A stretch of 64,000 nt of DNA from Saussurea involucrata (GCA_033807775.1 CM066325.1:16177301-16241300), one strand, 5' to 3'; numbered from the stretch's first letter, positions 33,921 to 45,080 are shown. Translations and numbers: made by a program. Notes: generated by a model not told the origin, from the sequence alone.

Positions 33921-35795
33921 GAAGGATCTCTTAGCAAGTCAGATCGGACTCAAGTTCTTGGAAGAGGGTTTCCAAAGTCGCGTGCGGGCATCTGACAAAA
34001 GCAAATACGTAGTTGAATGTGCTAGAGAAAAGTGTGAGTGGAGGTTGTACGCGATTCACACGGGTCCCAAAGGAGGGGCGATAATGATTAGAAAGTTGCA
34101 CGACGTACACACTTGTACGTGGATGCAACTTAATCCCCACCACAACCAAGCCGGAAAAAGACTTTGGGTGCGATCCTGAAAAACAAATTTCTTGATGTTA
34201 GCAGGTCATTGCGTCCAAAGGACATCGTCCACGACGTTCACCGGCAGTTCGGCGTCACGATTGATTACCACCAAGCGTGGCGTGCGCGCTGCCATGCACT
34301 GTTTATGGTGAGAGGCACGTTCGAGCAGTCGTATGAACGACTCCCGACATATTTATATAATTTGCAGCTGCAGAACCCTGGTACTGTCATGCAGCTACGG
34401 ACCGATTCACGTGGACGGTTTGAGATGTGCTTCGTGGCCCTTGGACCCGCGGTACGTATTTTAACACGTCATATGTTTACACATTATAAACTATAACATT
34501 TACACATTATAAACTATAACATTTTAACCTATGTTTTTGCAGATCCGCACATTTCTGGAAAATCTACGTCGTGTCCTGATAATAGACGCAGCCCATTTAA
34601 AGGGTCGTTACTTGGGTATGATGTTCCTGGCGGTTGCCATGGACGGGGATAACTCCATCGTTCCAGTAGCTTTCGGCGTAGGCAAGTCTGAAACCGGGGA
34701 CGAGTGGACTTGGTTTATGTCCATGTTGAGACAAGCTATCGGAGACCCGCAAGGGTTGGTGTTTATGTCTGACAGGGCTCCTTCCATAAGCGCCGCAATC
34801 TCTGCCATGTACCCAAACGCCCCTCACGCCATATGCTGTCGACATTTGGAGATGAACGCCAAATCCAAGGACAAACGTATTACCACCTACAAGGATGTCT
34901 ATTGGGCGGCATGCAGAGCATATACGGATCAGGAGTTTAACAAGTACATGAATATGCTACGATATAGTGCCGACGAAGCAGCCAAAGTCTTTGACGATGC
35001 TGGACCGGAGAGGTGGTCCGCGGCCCATTTTCCTGGACAACGGTATGACATTCTGACCTCGAATAGTGCAGAGTCTGTGAATGCACTCTCCCGTTTTGCG
35101 CGTAGATGTCCGATTGTTAATCTTATGGACTACTTTCGGGCCTTTCAACAAGAGTGGTACCAAATTCGACGCCTAAAAAGAGCTGAGATGCAAAATGCAC
35201 TCACACCAACGGCGGAGAATATCGTTCAGTACAGGGCGCGTCGTGCAGCGACATGGCCGGTAAGAGCAATCGGGTATGGGAAGTACGAGGTGCATGATGA
35301 CTATATTCACGCGATTGTGAATATGGAAGACCACTTTTGTTCGTGTCGCGAATGGGATAAATCTGGGTTACCGTGCGGCCATGCCATCGCTGCAGCAAGA
35401 TATATGGGTCGTACAGATTGCAGCGACTTGGCTGTACCTTTCTTCACGTCCGAATATTACCGGAAAACATACGTGGAGGTAATAAACCCAGCTGGACCCC
35501 CTGCAGCATGGGTGTACCACCCGACCCGCTTCCGCCATGCTATCCACCTTTAATGGATAAGAACAGAGCCGGGAGACCGAGAAAGAACGACCGACGTCCA
35601 TCACGTGGTGAAAGTTCGATCCAACGAAGATGTACTCGGTGCCAATGCGTAGGACACACTCGTGGAGAGTGTCCAAATCCCGCCCCTTCAACCGTGCCAA
35701 GGAGACATTCAGTCAGTCACACCCCGGGCCCTTCACAGCTTGAACCATATGGAACAAACACATATGATATTGTTGATTTGAACGCTGATTTGTAA
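33921..35795 (+). pseudogene. MULE (MuDR-type) transposase, truncated and frameshifted
   Basis: The sequence enters mid-domain at the E0 boundary with a MuDR N-terminal DNA-binding region (KFLEEGFQSRV..SDKSKYVVEC). The frame shifts by one base near 34160 within GGAAAAAG. A 91-bp intron follows at 34452-34542. The exon 34543-35553 holds the catalytic core: IDAAHLKGRY with the first Asp, MSDRAPSISAAI with the second, and CCRHLEMN, followed by the SWIM zinc finger (CSCREWDKSGLPCGHAIAA). A second frameshift near 35510 separates the C-terminal GRPRKNDRR and CCHC knuckle (CTRCQCVGHTRGEC), which end at 35795. With the 5' end missing and two frameshifts it cannot make an active transposase. Confidence 0.88.
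34452..34542 (+). other. Intron of the MULE transposase gene
   Basis: The intron has GTACGT at its start and TTTTTGCAG at its end. Removing it joins GLGPA-like coding to IRTFLENLRR in phase 0. It contains a 24-bp tandem duplication (ACATTTACACATTATAAACTAT type). Confidence 0.75.
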
Positions 35796-35796
35796 A

Positions 35797-35965
35797 ATAT
35801 ATATATATATATATATATATATTCATATTATATATATACACACATACATATGCTTCTAAATGAACATTGATAACACAGCTAGTTTGTAAATGATATATAT
35901 ATATTCATATTATATATACACACATACATATGCTTTTAAATGAACATTGCTAACACAGCTAGTTT
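35797..35965. repeat. TA microsatellite and direct duplication after the transposase gene
   Basis: A TA run (35797-35822) is followed by two diverged copies of an approximately 80-bp unit (TTCATATTATATATA...AACACAGCTAGTTTGTA). The copies differ by a few bases (GCTTCTAAATG versus GCTTTTAAATG). Confidence 0.8.
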
Positions 35966-36146
35966 GTATTCCATCCAACATGCTCTTCATCTTCAATCTT
36001 TCTGACCCTTCTTCAACGGCTTCTGCTTTTGCAACCACGTATGGCCATTGTGTACCACAACCCGGACACACTTTAGCAAATGAGTTGAGGGTTGTCATAT
36101 ATTCTACAAGAGGAGTAGGCCCACGTGGATATAGTACGGCTACCAA
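35910..36146 (-). CDS. Unrecognised minus-strand ORF inside the MULE
   Basis: The minus frame reads a compact, codon-like segment with a CPGCGTQWPYVVAKAEAVEEG motif before a stop, but its 3' end runs into the TA repeat. It lies downstream of the coiled-coil ORF on the same strand and could be a further exon of the same gene. I recognise no family. CPGCG could be half of a zinc ribbon, but no partner cysteines are visible. Confidence 0.3.
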   Translation of the reverse strand: MVAVLYPRGPTPLVEYMTTLNSFAKVCPGCGTQWPYVVAKAEAVEEGSERLKMKSMLDGIQTSCVSNVHLKAYVCVYI

Positions 36147-36372
36147 AATCTAGCATCATTAACAAACAAAACCCCATGTTTGTTTATCCGAATGAGGTAA
36201 CCTCTGACTTGACCTTGCATGATGTATCCAACCTAACCGTGGTTCAGCGGCTTAAAAACTACTTTTTAGAGAAATTAACAACAACAAAAAAATACAAAAC
36301 AACAACACAGTAAAAAAAATACAAACAACAACACAGTAAAAAAAAATACAAAACAACTAAAACAACCACCAC

Positions 36373-36694
36373 CTACTTAAAAATTGATTTAGTTTCATCA
36401 ATCCAAGCTTGCTTCTCGTTTACCTTCGCTTGAATAATTGCGAAGTCTTGCAGAATATGGTGAATTGCTTCTTGTTCTCGATGAACACGAGCCTCCCGAG
36501 CTTTTATATCCCCTTTCATCCTTTTGATCTCCCTGTCTTCCTCTTCGATCTTTCTCAAATGGACTGCCTTCCTGTCCATAATTTTTTTCCACTCTTCTGT
36601 TAGTTCATCTATCTCCTTTTTTTTTTGCTATGGCAACCTCGATTTGAGGTGGCATTTTTTCAAGAGTAGACTTAGGGTTTGATGAAGATGCCAT
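36373..36694 (-). pseudogene. Small coiled-coil ORF convergent to the MULE transposase, one frameshift
   Basis: From the ATG at 36694 (MASSSNPKSTLEKMPPQIEV) the frame is broken in a run of ten A (minus strand, 36617-36626). It continues in another frame from about 36600 as a highly charged coiled coil (DRKAVHLRKIEEEDREIKRM...) and ends at 36373. The whole would be about 106 residues. It is transcribed towards the transposase gene, the arrangement of mudrA and mudrB in maize MuDR, but I see no sequence basis to call it mudrB. It might instead be a captured host fragment. Confidence 0.5.
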
Positions 36695-36894
36695 TTGTGG
36701 ATGAAATGAGAGAAGAGAAATCAAGAGAGAAAGCAATTCAAAGAAAGAAAGCAAGAGAGAAATCAAGAAAGAAAGCAATAAACAAGTGTGAATTGTGAAT
36801 TGCATATTACTGATATTTATGGATGAAATCTCAAACATGCAAATGAATTTCAACCACAAATCGGTTTTCAAAGTACAATAATTGTGGAAAAAAC

Positions 36895-37336
36895 CGTAAA
36901 AGCATGCAAGATTCGTCTAAGTACAGGGACCAAAAGTGTAAATTTCCAAGGACCAAAACTGTAAAATTTGGTCCATCGCGGGCTGCGATCGCGGGCAGGG
37001 GCCAAATGTGCACCGCGACCAAAGTTGAGGGGCTCCGCGGGGCACTTTTGGCCAAAGTTCGTGCCACGTCAGCCCGCGATCGCGGGGGTCAAAGGAAGTC
37101 AAACGCGGGCAGGGACCAAAACTGCCAACACGGGCATTCTTGAGGGGGGAAATCTGGACCGCGGGCATTCTTGAGGGACCAACGCGGGCAAAGTGGGCAA
37201 AGTTTGGTGACACGTGGCCTGGGGCCCGCGATCGCGGGCTCCATCGCGGATTTTTGGGGCATTTTTGTAAGATGAGAGAGATTTGTGGCATTTTGGTAAG
37301 TGATGGTCAAACTTAGGGTATTTTAATTAATTTCCC
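36895..37336. repeat. Right terminal region of the MULE with GCGATCGCGGG repeats
   Basis: This is a G+C-rich block of about 370 bp in AT-rich surroundings, followed by an AT-rich terminus. The palindromic core GCGATCGC occurs at least three times (near 36983, 37077 and 37227), with partial copies (ATCGCGGGC near 36975, ATCGCGGA near 37243). The phrases GGGACCAA and GGGCATTCTTGAGG recur. This composition fits a long MULE terminal inverted repeat. Confidence 0.65.
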
Positions 37337-38029
37337 TTAGTAATATTAGAAATTATCATAAATACATACGAATCTATATCATATTATAAAATGTCTTAAA
37401 CGGTCATATATATTATAAAAGACCATTTTTCGGTTATAACTTCACAAATCAAAAAAAATGTACACATTATGATCATAAACATCATTAATTTTGATTTTTC
37501 TATTTTTGGATTAATAAAAGTTGGTATTCATTTAAGGTTGCAATCGAGACCTATGAGGGTCACCAAACCAAACTATCACAGTATATCCCACTCGAGGGAT
37601 GGGGTTTGGTGGGGAGGTCAAACGAAGACCCCGACTTCCAGTTTTATGCCGACATTTTCTCTGCCTCTTAATTTATTATTGTACAACTATTGTTTTATTT
37701 TTATTTTACTAGCTAAAAGAGCTATATAAGTAGTGTATGGACATGTATTAATTATATAAGTTGATTCTCATTTAACAAAAAAAGGTATTGACATGTTTAA
37801 AATCAAAAGCATGTATTTAAGTATTTATCGTAAATATCATTACGATTTATTGAAAAACATTTTTATATATTTTCCTCCTTTGATGCAATGCTAGCATATG
37901 GGAATGCCATTTAAAAGAATCCCTCCACCGATAAACCATAAACTCAAAATCAAAGTAGCAACCAAGAATAAAGTTATCAACTTGTATTCTATTCGACAAT
38001 TAAAAACTTTAATATTAACCATTTTTTTA
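37337..38029. other. AT-rich DNA, no gene seen
   Basis: No ORF, known repeat end or RNA gene could be identified. A slightly G+C-richer patch at 37530-37640 has no recognisable origin. Confidence 0.5.
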
Positions 38030-38164
38030 ACCATGGGTCATGGTTGTATAGGCCAACTTGCTTGTACCTCGATTTGTCTTTCCTGAAAAATCACAACGGG
38101 TGACTATGAGGAAGATCCCCATAACAACATCATTTGCCAATCGTTTCACACAAGTTGTTTTGGG

Positions 38165-38600
38165 ATTTATACGCGGTTTTGGAACCGCGTATATGACCGG
38201 TGTTTGTAAAAGTATCGGACTTTTATACACGGTTCCAAAACCGGGTATAAAACTCAACTTTTATACACGGTTTCAAAACCGTTTAGAAAATGAATATTAA
38301 CCGTGTATAAAAGTCACAAACTTACACGGTTTTTAGATGAAACCGTTTAAAAAAGTTTTGCTAAGCGTTTATTTTACACGGTTTTTAGATGAAACCATAT
38401 AAAAAAGTTCTACTAACCGTTTATAAAAATGTCTATCTTACACCGTTTTTTGCTAAAACCGTTTACAATTGTAATATTTTTTCACGGTTTTCATAACAAA
38501 TTAAAAAACCGTGTATAAATGTAACCCTTTATAAACAAAAATGCAGACATTTGTACACAGTTTTTTACTAGAACCGTGTATAATGAGTTATATTTATATT
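38165..38600. repeat. Left subterminal repeat block of the CACTA element
   Basis: About ten diverged units of 25-45 bp carry ACGGTTTT or AAAACCG with TATAAA-like flanks, in alternating orientation. These are typical transposase-binding subterminal repeats of CACTA elements. Confidence 0.7.
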
Positions 38601-39031
38601 TTTAATATTTTCCTCGATTTTGTAACCATCCATTATTTTAAATGTTGGTGGAGCTACATTATATCCGATGAACTACACTTCCAAATATGATTCGAATTGT
38701 AAAACAATGAAACATTTCAAACACAATTCCATATACAAAAATCAGCTAGACACGTAAATGTGACATCTCAAACTAACCATTAACAATTAAACTTTAAATA
38801 TCGCCAACGGAAATGTAACATCTCAAAGTAACCAAACATTCGAATGCATTTTATCGTATAATCAAGTCTAATAATTCTTAAAACAACTCCTATTCATTAC
38901 TATATTTTACCATCTTTCATACGCTACAAACTAAACGATCTCGCGATATTGCAAGCCATCTCCTCTACTTGTGTAATTGCGAAAGGAGCCGTGGTTGCCC
39001 ATGTGTCCTATATATAAATTTGAAAGTAGGT

Positions 39032-39431
39032 GTTATTATCATTGGCGGATCCACTTGAGGTTTAGTGGGGGGATGGGACCCCATTAAAAAGAAAAAATGG
39101 AAGTTTTTTTAGGGTAAAAACATAGTTTTTGTTAGTTTATAGTCTAGTGTCCCCCCAATAATTTTTCGTCCGGGACCCCATCAACCAAATAAAAGGTCCC
39201 AAAATCAATTGAAAAACCAAAATTAACTCTTGAAATTGACCAAAAAATCAAAAAAAAACTCGAAATCGACAAAAAACTTAAAAATTCTTTAAAATCAACA
39301 AAAAAAAGCTTTAAAAAACACTCGAAAAGTTGGATGTAGGCTAAAAATACATCTGACAACTTTGCGGACATTTATACTACCTTAGAGGTGACCCCACTAA
39401 GAAAAATTCTGGATCCGCCACTGGTTATTAT
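39032..39431. mobile_element. hAT-like MITE (TSD GTTATTAT) inside the CACTA element
   Basis: The 8-bp direct repeats GTTATTAT (39032-39039 and 39424-39431) flank a 384-bp element. Its ends are inverted copies: CATTGGCGGATCCA at the left, and CAGTGGCGGATCCA when the right end is reverse-complemented. Inner parts also pair (GTGGGG/CCCCAC). There is no coding capacity. Confidence 0.8.
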
Positions 39432-40019
39432 AGACAAAATAAAGTGTTTTGTACAATCATAAATATGATTGATGAAAAATCGAATCCAATACAATCCGAA
39501 AATGTACCAAAAAAACTGCACATTGTCGAACCGATAAAGGACGACTTCCAGAACTCCAAAACCGATCTCCACCGTTCATAATGCAGATAAATATGTCTTG
39601 AAGCTACTGTCCAAAAATCACGACGATCCAACGGTTCAACCACCGGAAATATACGAAACGGAGCGACTGCACTTGACCGAAAAGTGTAGTCAAACTTTTT
39701 CTCTTTTCTCTCTCGGTATGCTCGGTAAATGATCAGTCCAATCCAATTGGTACGCCTATACGAATTGGTATTGTGTATGTACGTGTGAGCTGTTGATCAC
39801 ATACCTATACATCCATAATATACTTAAAAACATGATGCTAGTGCATATAAAAGTTTAAAGTAGTAATTAATTGTTTAAGATGCTAATCATACCTTACATG
39901 TTGTGAAGAATAATGCAAAAAACTCGCAGAAACTCCAAAAAACCACAAAAATCGTCAAAAAATGTTTTTTTTTTTCGAGAAGGAACCGCAATGAGTAGAA
40001 AAACGGCACCTTCCTTTTG

Positions 40020-40484
40020 TATTTATAGGAAAACCTTAGGTACGGCCTTTTATACGCGGTTAGTGTAAAAAACCGCGTATAAAAGGTAACCTTTGTACGC
40101 GGTTTTTTACAAACAACCGCATACAAAGAGGTTACTTTTGTACGCGGTTTCTTGCTAAAAACCGTGTCTGAAGGTATCTTTTACACACGGTTTTGAAGTA
40201 ATAACCGCGTATTAAAGTAACCCCTTTGTACGTGGGTTTTTACATACAACCGCGTATAAAAAGTAACTTTTGTACGCGGTTTTTTCGATGCAACCGTTTG
40301 TAATAGTTGATTACCCTTTACACACGGTGTTAATCTAGAACCGCGTATAAAACCTTATTTTTAGCAACGGTTCAACTTTAACTGTGTAAAAAGCGTCCAT
40401 GTCCATCCTTTATACGCGGTTTTTGTAAAAACGACAAAAACCGTATATAATTAGGTGCGTATAAAAGTCATATTTGTAGTAGTG
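40020..40484. repeat. Right subterminal repeats and terminus of the CACTA element
   Basis: At least ten diverged ACGCGGTT/AACCGCGT units with flanking TTTTATA or TTTGTA are followed by the TGTAGTAGTG end. A few units form clear inverted pairs (for example 40047-40090). Confidence 0.78.
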
Positions 40485-40753
40485 ATCTAAACACTGTTTT
40501 TTTTCTCCCATTCTACATAAAAATAATGTAAAATGGATCCACATATATTTTATTTGGTAAAAACCTATTTGTACAATGTAATCTTATATTTATTCAAAAT
40601 TTACATTCATCTATAATTCTATATGCTTGACATTGTAAGTTAACCGCTATAAACCGAGATGCTCACCGACTAGTTTGTTAAAAAACGTTCAGATACATAA
40701 TCACTTAAGTGTGAAAGGTCCGTTAAATTTTTTAGACTTCTCCTAAATAAGAG
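40485..40753. other. Short AT-rich spacer
   Basis: I see no gene or recognisable repeat between the CACTA terminus and the next element. Confidence 0.5.
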
Positions 40754-40999
40754 TTAGGCTCTGTTTGGAAGGGGCTTAATGGACTGAATGGGCCATATAA
40801 ATGATAAGTGCAAATTGTTATATTATTTTACGTCGAAATGCCCTATAATTAGTGTCAATTAGATGTCTAAAATACCTCTACTTTATTGAGTTTTATGTTT
40901 CATTGTTTGTAAATTTATTTAAGTGAAAAAGAAAAAGAAAAAAAGGAGAGTTTAATATTTTGGTCTTTTGTTGGTGTGCACGTGCAGTAAGCAAAAAGA

Positions 41000-42345
41000 G
41001 AGAAAAGGAAATGAAATTTATATTATAGTTTCTTTTGGTTTGTGCAGCCCGAGGAAGAAACAAGCTGGAATTAAAAGAAGCCTATTTTACCAATAGAAAA
41101 AAAAAGGGCAGCCCAACAAAAGAAAACATCACGCCGACACCTCTTTCTCTTTCACGGACGGCAACAAAATCGCAGCAGCGGCAGACGGGAAAATCTCACC
41201 GGCGCGGCTCCTCACGCGGCCAAACCGGCGCCTCCACTCGCGCCAAACACTGTACAGATCCTCGGCGCCCACCCTCGCGCGACCCAACTCGCGCCGCCAT
41301 CCGCGCCGACCAATTTTCAGGGCTGATTTTTAGCCACTTCGTTTTTGGAGCGGTTTTCAGATTTTTCGGGTATAAAACCGAGTTGGAACGTCATATCACG
41401 GGAAAATCACTTGGAGAACTGGATTTTGGAGACGGGAGAAGCAAGGAAACTCGATTGGAGCATTTCTTCATCAATTTCTCATAGATTTTTGGTAATTTCT
41501 TACAATTAGGGTTTATAAATTTCACTTAGCCATGTGTGGCTAAGTTCTCTTTTTTCAACAATGGATTATCTCTAGATTTTTATTGTGTTTGCTTTGAGAT
41601 TTCTTGGTAATTTTAGTGGGATTATTTTATTTGCTTGAATTCTTTTTGAACGTCAATTTCGTTGGAATTGTTAATTAAAGTGATCGATTAATTACATTTC
41701 TCATGAATGTTTGTTATTTGAAATCTTAAAATCCGTAATTGTTTTGGGATTTTGATAAAGTAACGAACGAAATCGTTGGTCTCAATAAGGTTTCCACTTT
41801 GATTTCGTGAATTCTTGCGATCGAACCTCTAATAAGCCGAGCTTGTGTGCTTATTGGTTCGAATTGGTGATTTTTCTTGTCGTTAATGCTAACCGCACCT
41901 AAGAATTTGAGAGCTTATTCAAATTCTTATTTGAGGTTAAGATTTGATTATAGAGCTTATTTAATCAATGTCTATATAAGGAAAAATCAAGGTTTTTCAG
42001 AGCTTATTGATAACCATAGCCAATTTAAAATTGTTTTGCTATTTTACGTGTTTGGAATCAATGATAAGCAAATGCAATTAAATCGAGAGTGAACCATTGT
42101 TGGACTTTATTTATATAACTTTTCTATCACTTTTTAATTGCATGCTTAGCTTAGTTAATCAAATCCAACCCCCCCCCCCCCCCCCCCCTCGTATTTACTT
42201 TTAATTAATCGTGCGTGTACTTGAATACTTCGGTAATAATAAGTTAGAACTGAGTCTCTGTGGTTTCGACCCGACTTATCGCTACTACAATTTTAGTAGT
42301 AATTAGCCAATAGTTGGAATTATCATTTGGTGGACTCGGCATCCG
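41000..42345 (+). repeat. LTR/leader-like relic
   Basis: The stretch has the look of a plant LTR transcription-start and leader region. A G+C-rich block is followed by a GGGTATAAAACCG TATA-like site (about 41368), TTAGGGTTTATAAATTTC, and later GAGTCTCTGTGGTTTCGACCC (about 42252), a phrase found near the 3' ends of Tat/Athila or copia LTRs. The ORF at 41035-41484 within it shows no domain and is probably chance. Its edges were not found. Confidence 0.35.
42169..42188. repeat. Run of 20 C
   Basis: An uninterrupted C homopolymer lies in otherwise AT-rich DNA. Its length may be unreliable in the assembly. Confidence 0.9.
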
Positions 42346-43381
42346 TCAATAAATTAATCGGTAAGCCATATCATGATGTTTGTCTATGACTTATTGATTT
42401 AGATAATAGCTTATTCGCTCAACAAAATGTAGGAAGCTTTATCGGGACATCAACCAACCTTCCATCTTTGCCCTTCTCTTAACAAACACTCGATGTTCTC
42501 TCGATTGATTCTTCCTATCTTCATTTCTCGATGGTTCTTCCCATCTCTTTCTTCCACTCGATTCTTTCTTCCTCAATGGATCTTCCCATCCTCCTTCTTC
42601 CACTCGATTTTTTATAGTTTTATAAGGGGACGATTTCGTTTTGAGCAGAAGAATACGAAGGAGTTGCAGGCCGGTGAGCAAAAGAACACGAAGGAGTTGC
42701 AGGTGAGCAAAATAATACGAAGAAGTTTTATAAGGGGATGATTTCGTTTTTATAAATATGAAGAAATCGAATGATAGGTGAAGAAGGAAATCAAAGGTTA
42801 GCAGGTGTGGATGGGTGAAAAAAGAAATCGAAGGAGTTGCAGAAATTACTGGGTTCTAGATATGATTAGCAGGTTTTGATTATTTTCCATGTTTTTTATG
42901 AATGAGTTCTTAAGTTTTAGGATAAATAACAAAGTAGAGGTGAGATATTTAATGAAATGCCTCAAAGAAATGTTGTTATTTGGATTGATGATACAACTGA
43001 TTTGGTTTTTAGTTTGTTGGTTTTGGGTAATTTAAAAGAACTTGCCTCAAAGAAATGTGATTTATCTATCTCAAAACACTTTCTTTTTCTCTTGATCCCT
43101 GTTGGAGCTTCAATTAGGACATACAAGTAACAAGTGATGAATCTTCATGTTTGAAATAATGTGCTCATATTTAAATTTTGTTAATCGGTACTTAATATAC
43201 AATGAGGGGTAAAATAGTCATTTCTGACATTCAGACAGTTTATTCAGCACCACAAACAAACAACAGTGTTTCTCAATCTATACAGATAGATTAATCTACA
43301 CAGTCAACTTTATCCGTACATGATTTAATGAAAAACCAACCAAACACCCCTTACTAATTTATAAATAAAGGGGTGTTCTAT

Positions 43382-43675
43382 TTATATTCCCTTCTATAAA
43401 TATATAGAAATCAAGTTACAATCTTTAAAAAGAGAAAATAAGTGAGAAACCCATTTAACTATGCAGAAAGTTTTAAGTGCAGAGGTATTAAATAATTAAT
43501 TAATGAGTTTAAAATTAAAATCACACAATATTTGTATTCCCTTCTATAAAGATATATAGAAATCATGTTACAATTTCTAAAAAGAGAAAATAAGTGAAAA
43601 ACCCATTTAACTATGCAAAAAGTTTTAAGTGCAGAGGTATTAATAATTAAGTAATGGGTTTAAAATTAGAACAAA
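43382..43675. repeat. Tandem duplication, about 150-bp unit
   Basis: Two copies (from about 43385 and 43535) share TATTCCCTTCTATAAA, AAAAAGAGAAAATAAGTGA and AGTTTTAAGTGCAGAGGTAT. They differ by several substitutions and small indels. Confidence 0.85.
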
Positions 43676-45080
43676 TGTTTGATTTTATATAAGATAATGA
43701 GCCATTTATAATTTCTCATCATCCCTACTGGTTTTCAAAGTTTCTCATTCTGATATAACTTAAGCATATGCTAATTATTCATATTCATGTCATCTTTTGA
43801 GTGTAGTGCATTTCTTTTAATAGAAACATTTTCAAGTTATTAGTCTACTGATAGAACACCTATAAGTCCCAAAAACTATAACCTAGAAAAAAATAGAACC
43901 CATATAATGGAAACATTTTTTTCGTATGCTGAAGTTTTTGATATACAACGTAATAATGTTTGGGATTGTAATATGAGTTGATTATTGAGTTTCGGCTTTA
44001 TTTTGTTAACCAAATAGAGGTCGTTGTCCTATGTTTGTTGCCATTAGATGTTCGCTTATTTTGTGCCGTGTTTCATGTTTAATTGATTGTGAATTTAGAG
44101 CTAACGGATAACTTGTTTATGTAAATGAATATAGTTGTTGGTAATGAGTGATAAATTGTTTCAATTAGATGCTGATATATTGGATTTTAATGTTCTTATC
44201 CAGGTGTCTTGAAACACGTTTTAAATCTTGAAGAGAACGACCCTATTTCTATTTGAGGTGATCAATCACATAGGATTACTAGATTTCTAGATTAATAAAT
44301 TAATAATGTAATATTTTGAGGGGTAAAATATATCATTACACATATTTAGACGGTTATCAATTTACAAAAAAAAAACCAATCTTATTGATTCTACTTTCAA
44401 GCTTCATCATCATCTCTTATTATCTGAAATGACGTAAGACTTCAAAGGACAAGCATCTGAAAAAAAGGAACACTAACCTAATCTCGAAAAAAAATTAAAA
44501 CTTTTTTCAACCCCTATTCCTGACTTGAACAGAAGCTTCAACTACCATCTTTCATGCAATACGACCAGACTCGATAAAGAACCGATATACAAATAAGAAG
44601 AGGGTTATATGTTTTAATGGATATATCCATATATCTTTGACTCTCATTTATGAGTTTTTATGGGCAGCTCAATAGTATAAATAAGTCTTTCACTGTGACT
44701 AAGGATCGACATGATTCTCGGTTCGTTTGATCCAACACGTACCTCTTAAATAACAAACAACACTCAAATGTTAACTACATAAGTAAACCACACTTTTGGT
44801 CTATGTGATTATCACAAATCAACAGCTTTTGTTCATGAACATCATCTATTACTCTAGCGGTAACGATGGTTGCCAATTTGTCACGGTTTTGGTCCCTCTA
44901 ACTAACTCTCGCTAAAACTTCCGTTAACTTAAGGGTATTTTTAAATTATTTTCAGTCAACGACAATCACAAGAGCCAAAGATTTTGCAGAAATTAATGAG
45001 AGAGATCTCGTAAAGATGCATAGACTATCCAACACATGGTAATTCCCTTGTCATTCTCTTGGATATAAAAATCAACCAAA
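43676..45080. other. AT-rich DNA, no gene seen
   Basis: No ORF or element boundary was found. Several T- and A-rich runs occur. The segment directly precedes the element inserted at 45086. Confidence 0.5.

Larger units (their letters stand above)
33921..37336 (+). mobile_element. Mutator-like element (MULE), 5' part cut off by E0
   Basis: The right portion of a MULE remains: transposase coding sequence at 33921-35795, a convergent minus-strand coiled-coil ORF, and a long G+C-rich terminal region ending near 37336. The minus strand of the terminus begins GGGAAATTAATTAAAATACCC, which fits plant MULE ends. The 5' end and left terminal repeat must lie beyond E0, left of the window. The 9-bp target duplication therefore cannot be checked here. 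Confidence 0.75.
38159..40484. mobile_element. Non-autonomous CACTA (CMC-type) element, left end unclear
   Basis: The right end reads TTTGTAGTAGTG (40473-40484), the reverse complement of the classical CACTACTACAAA terminus. Next to it (about 40040-40470), and at the left side (38165-38600), are many diverged copies of a subterminal motif of the TTTTATACACGGTTTT/AAAACCGCGTATAAAA type in both orientations. The interior has no transposase. A matching CACTA end at the left could not be found, so the left boundary is approximate. A hAT-like MITE is inserted in the middle. Confidence 0.75.
40754..43353. mobile_element. Possible PIF/Harbinger-type non-autonomous element (TSD TTA)
   Basis: TTA at 40754-40756 and 43351-43353 flanks ends that form an imperfect inverted repeat: GGCTCTGTTTGGAAGGGG at the left and, reverse-complemented from the right, GGGGTGTTTGGTTGG. 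Sequences just inside both ends resemble plant Tourist-like families, but the short TSD and imperfect ends make this tentative. There is no transposase. The interior holds an LTR-like stretch and a C homopolymer. Confidence 0.45.

Noticed and set aside
41035..41484. 149-codon ORF in the LTR-like relic
   Set aside because: It has low-complexity Arg/Thr/Ser-rich composition and no homologous motif, and sits on a G+C-rich promoter-like block.
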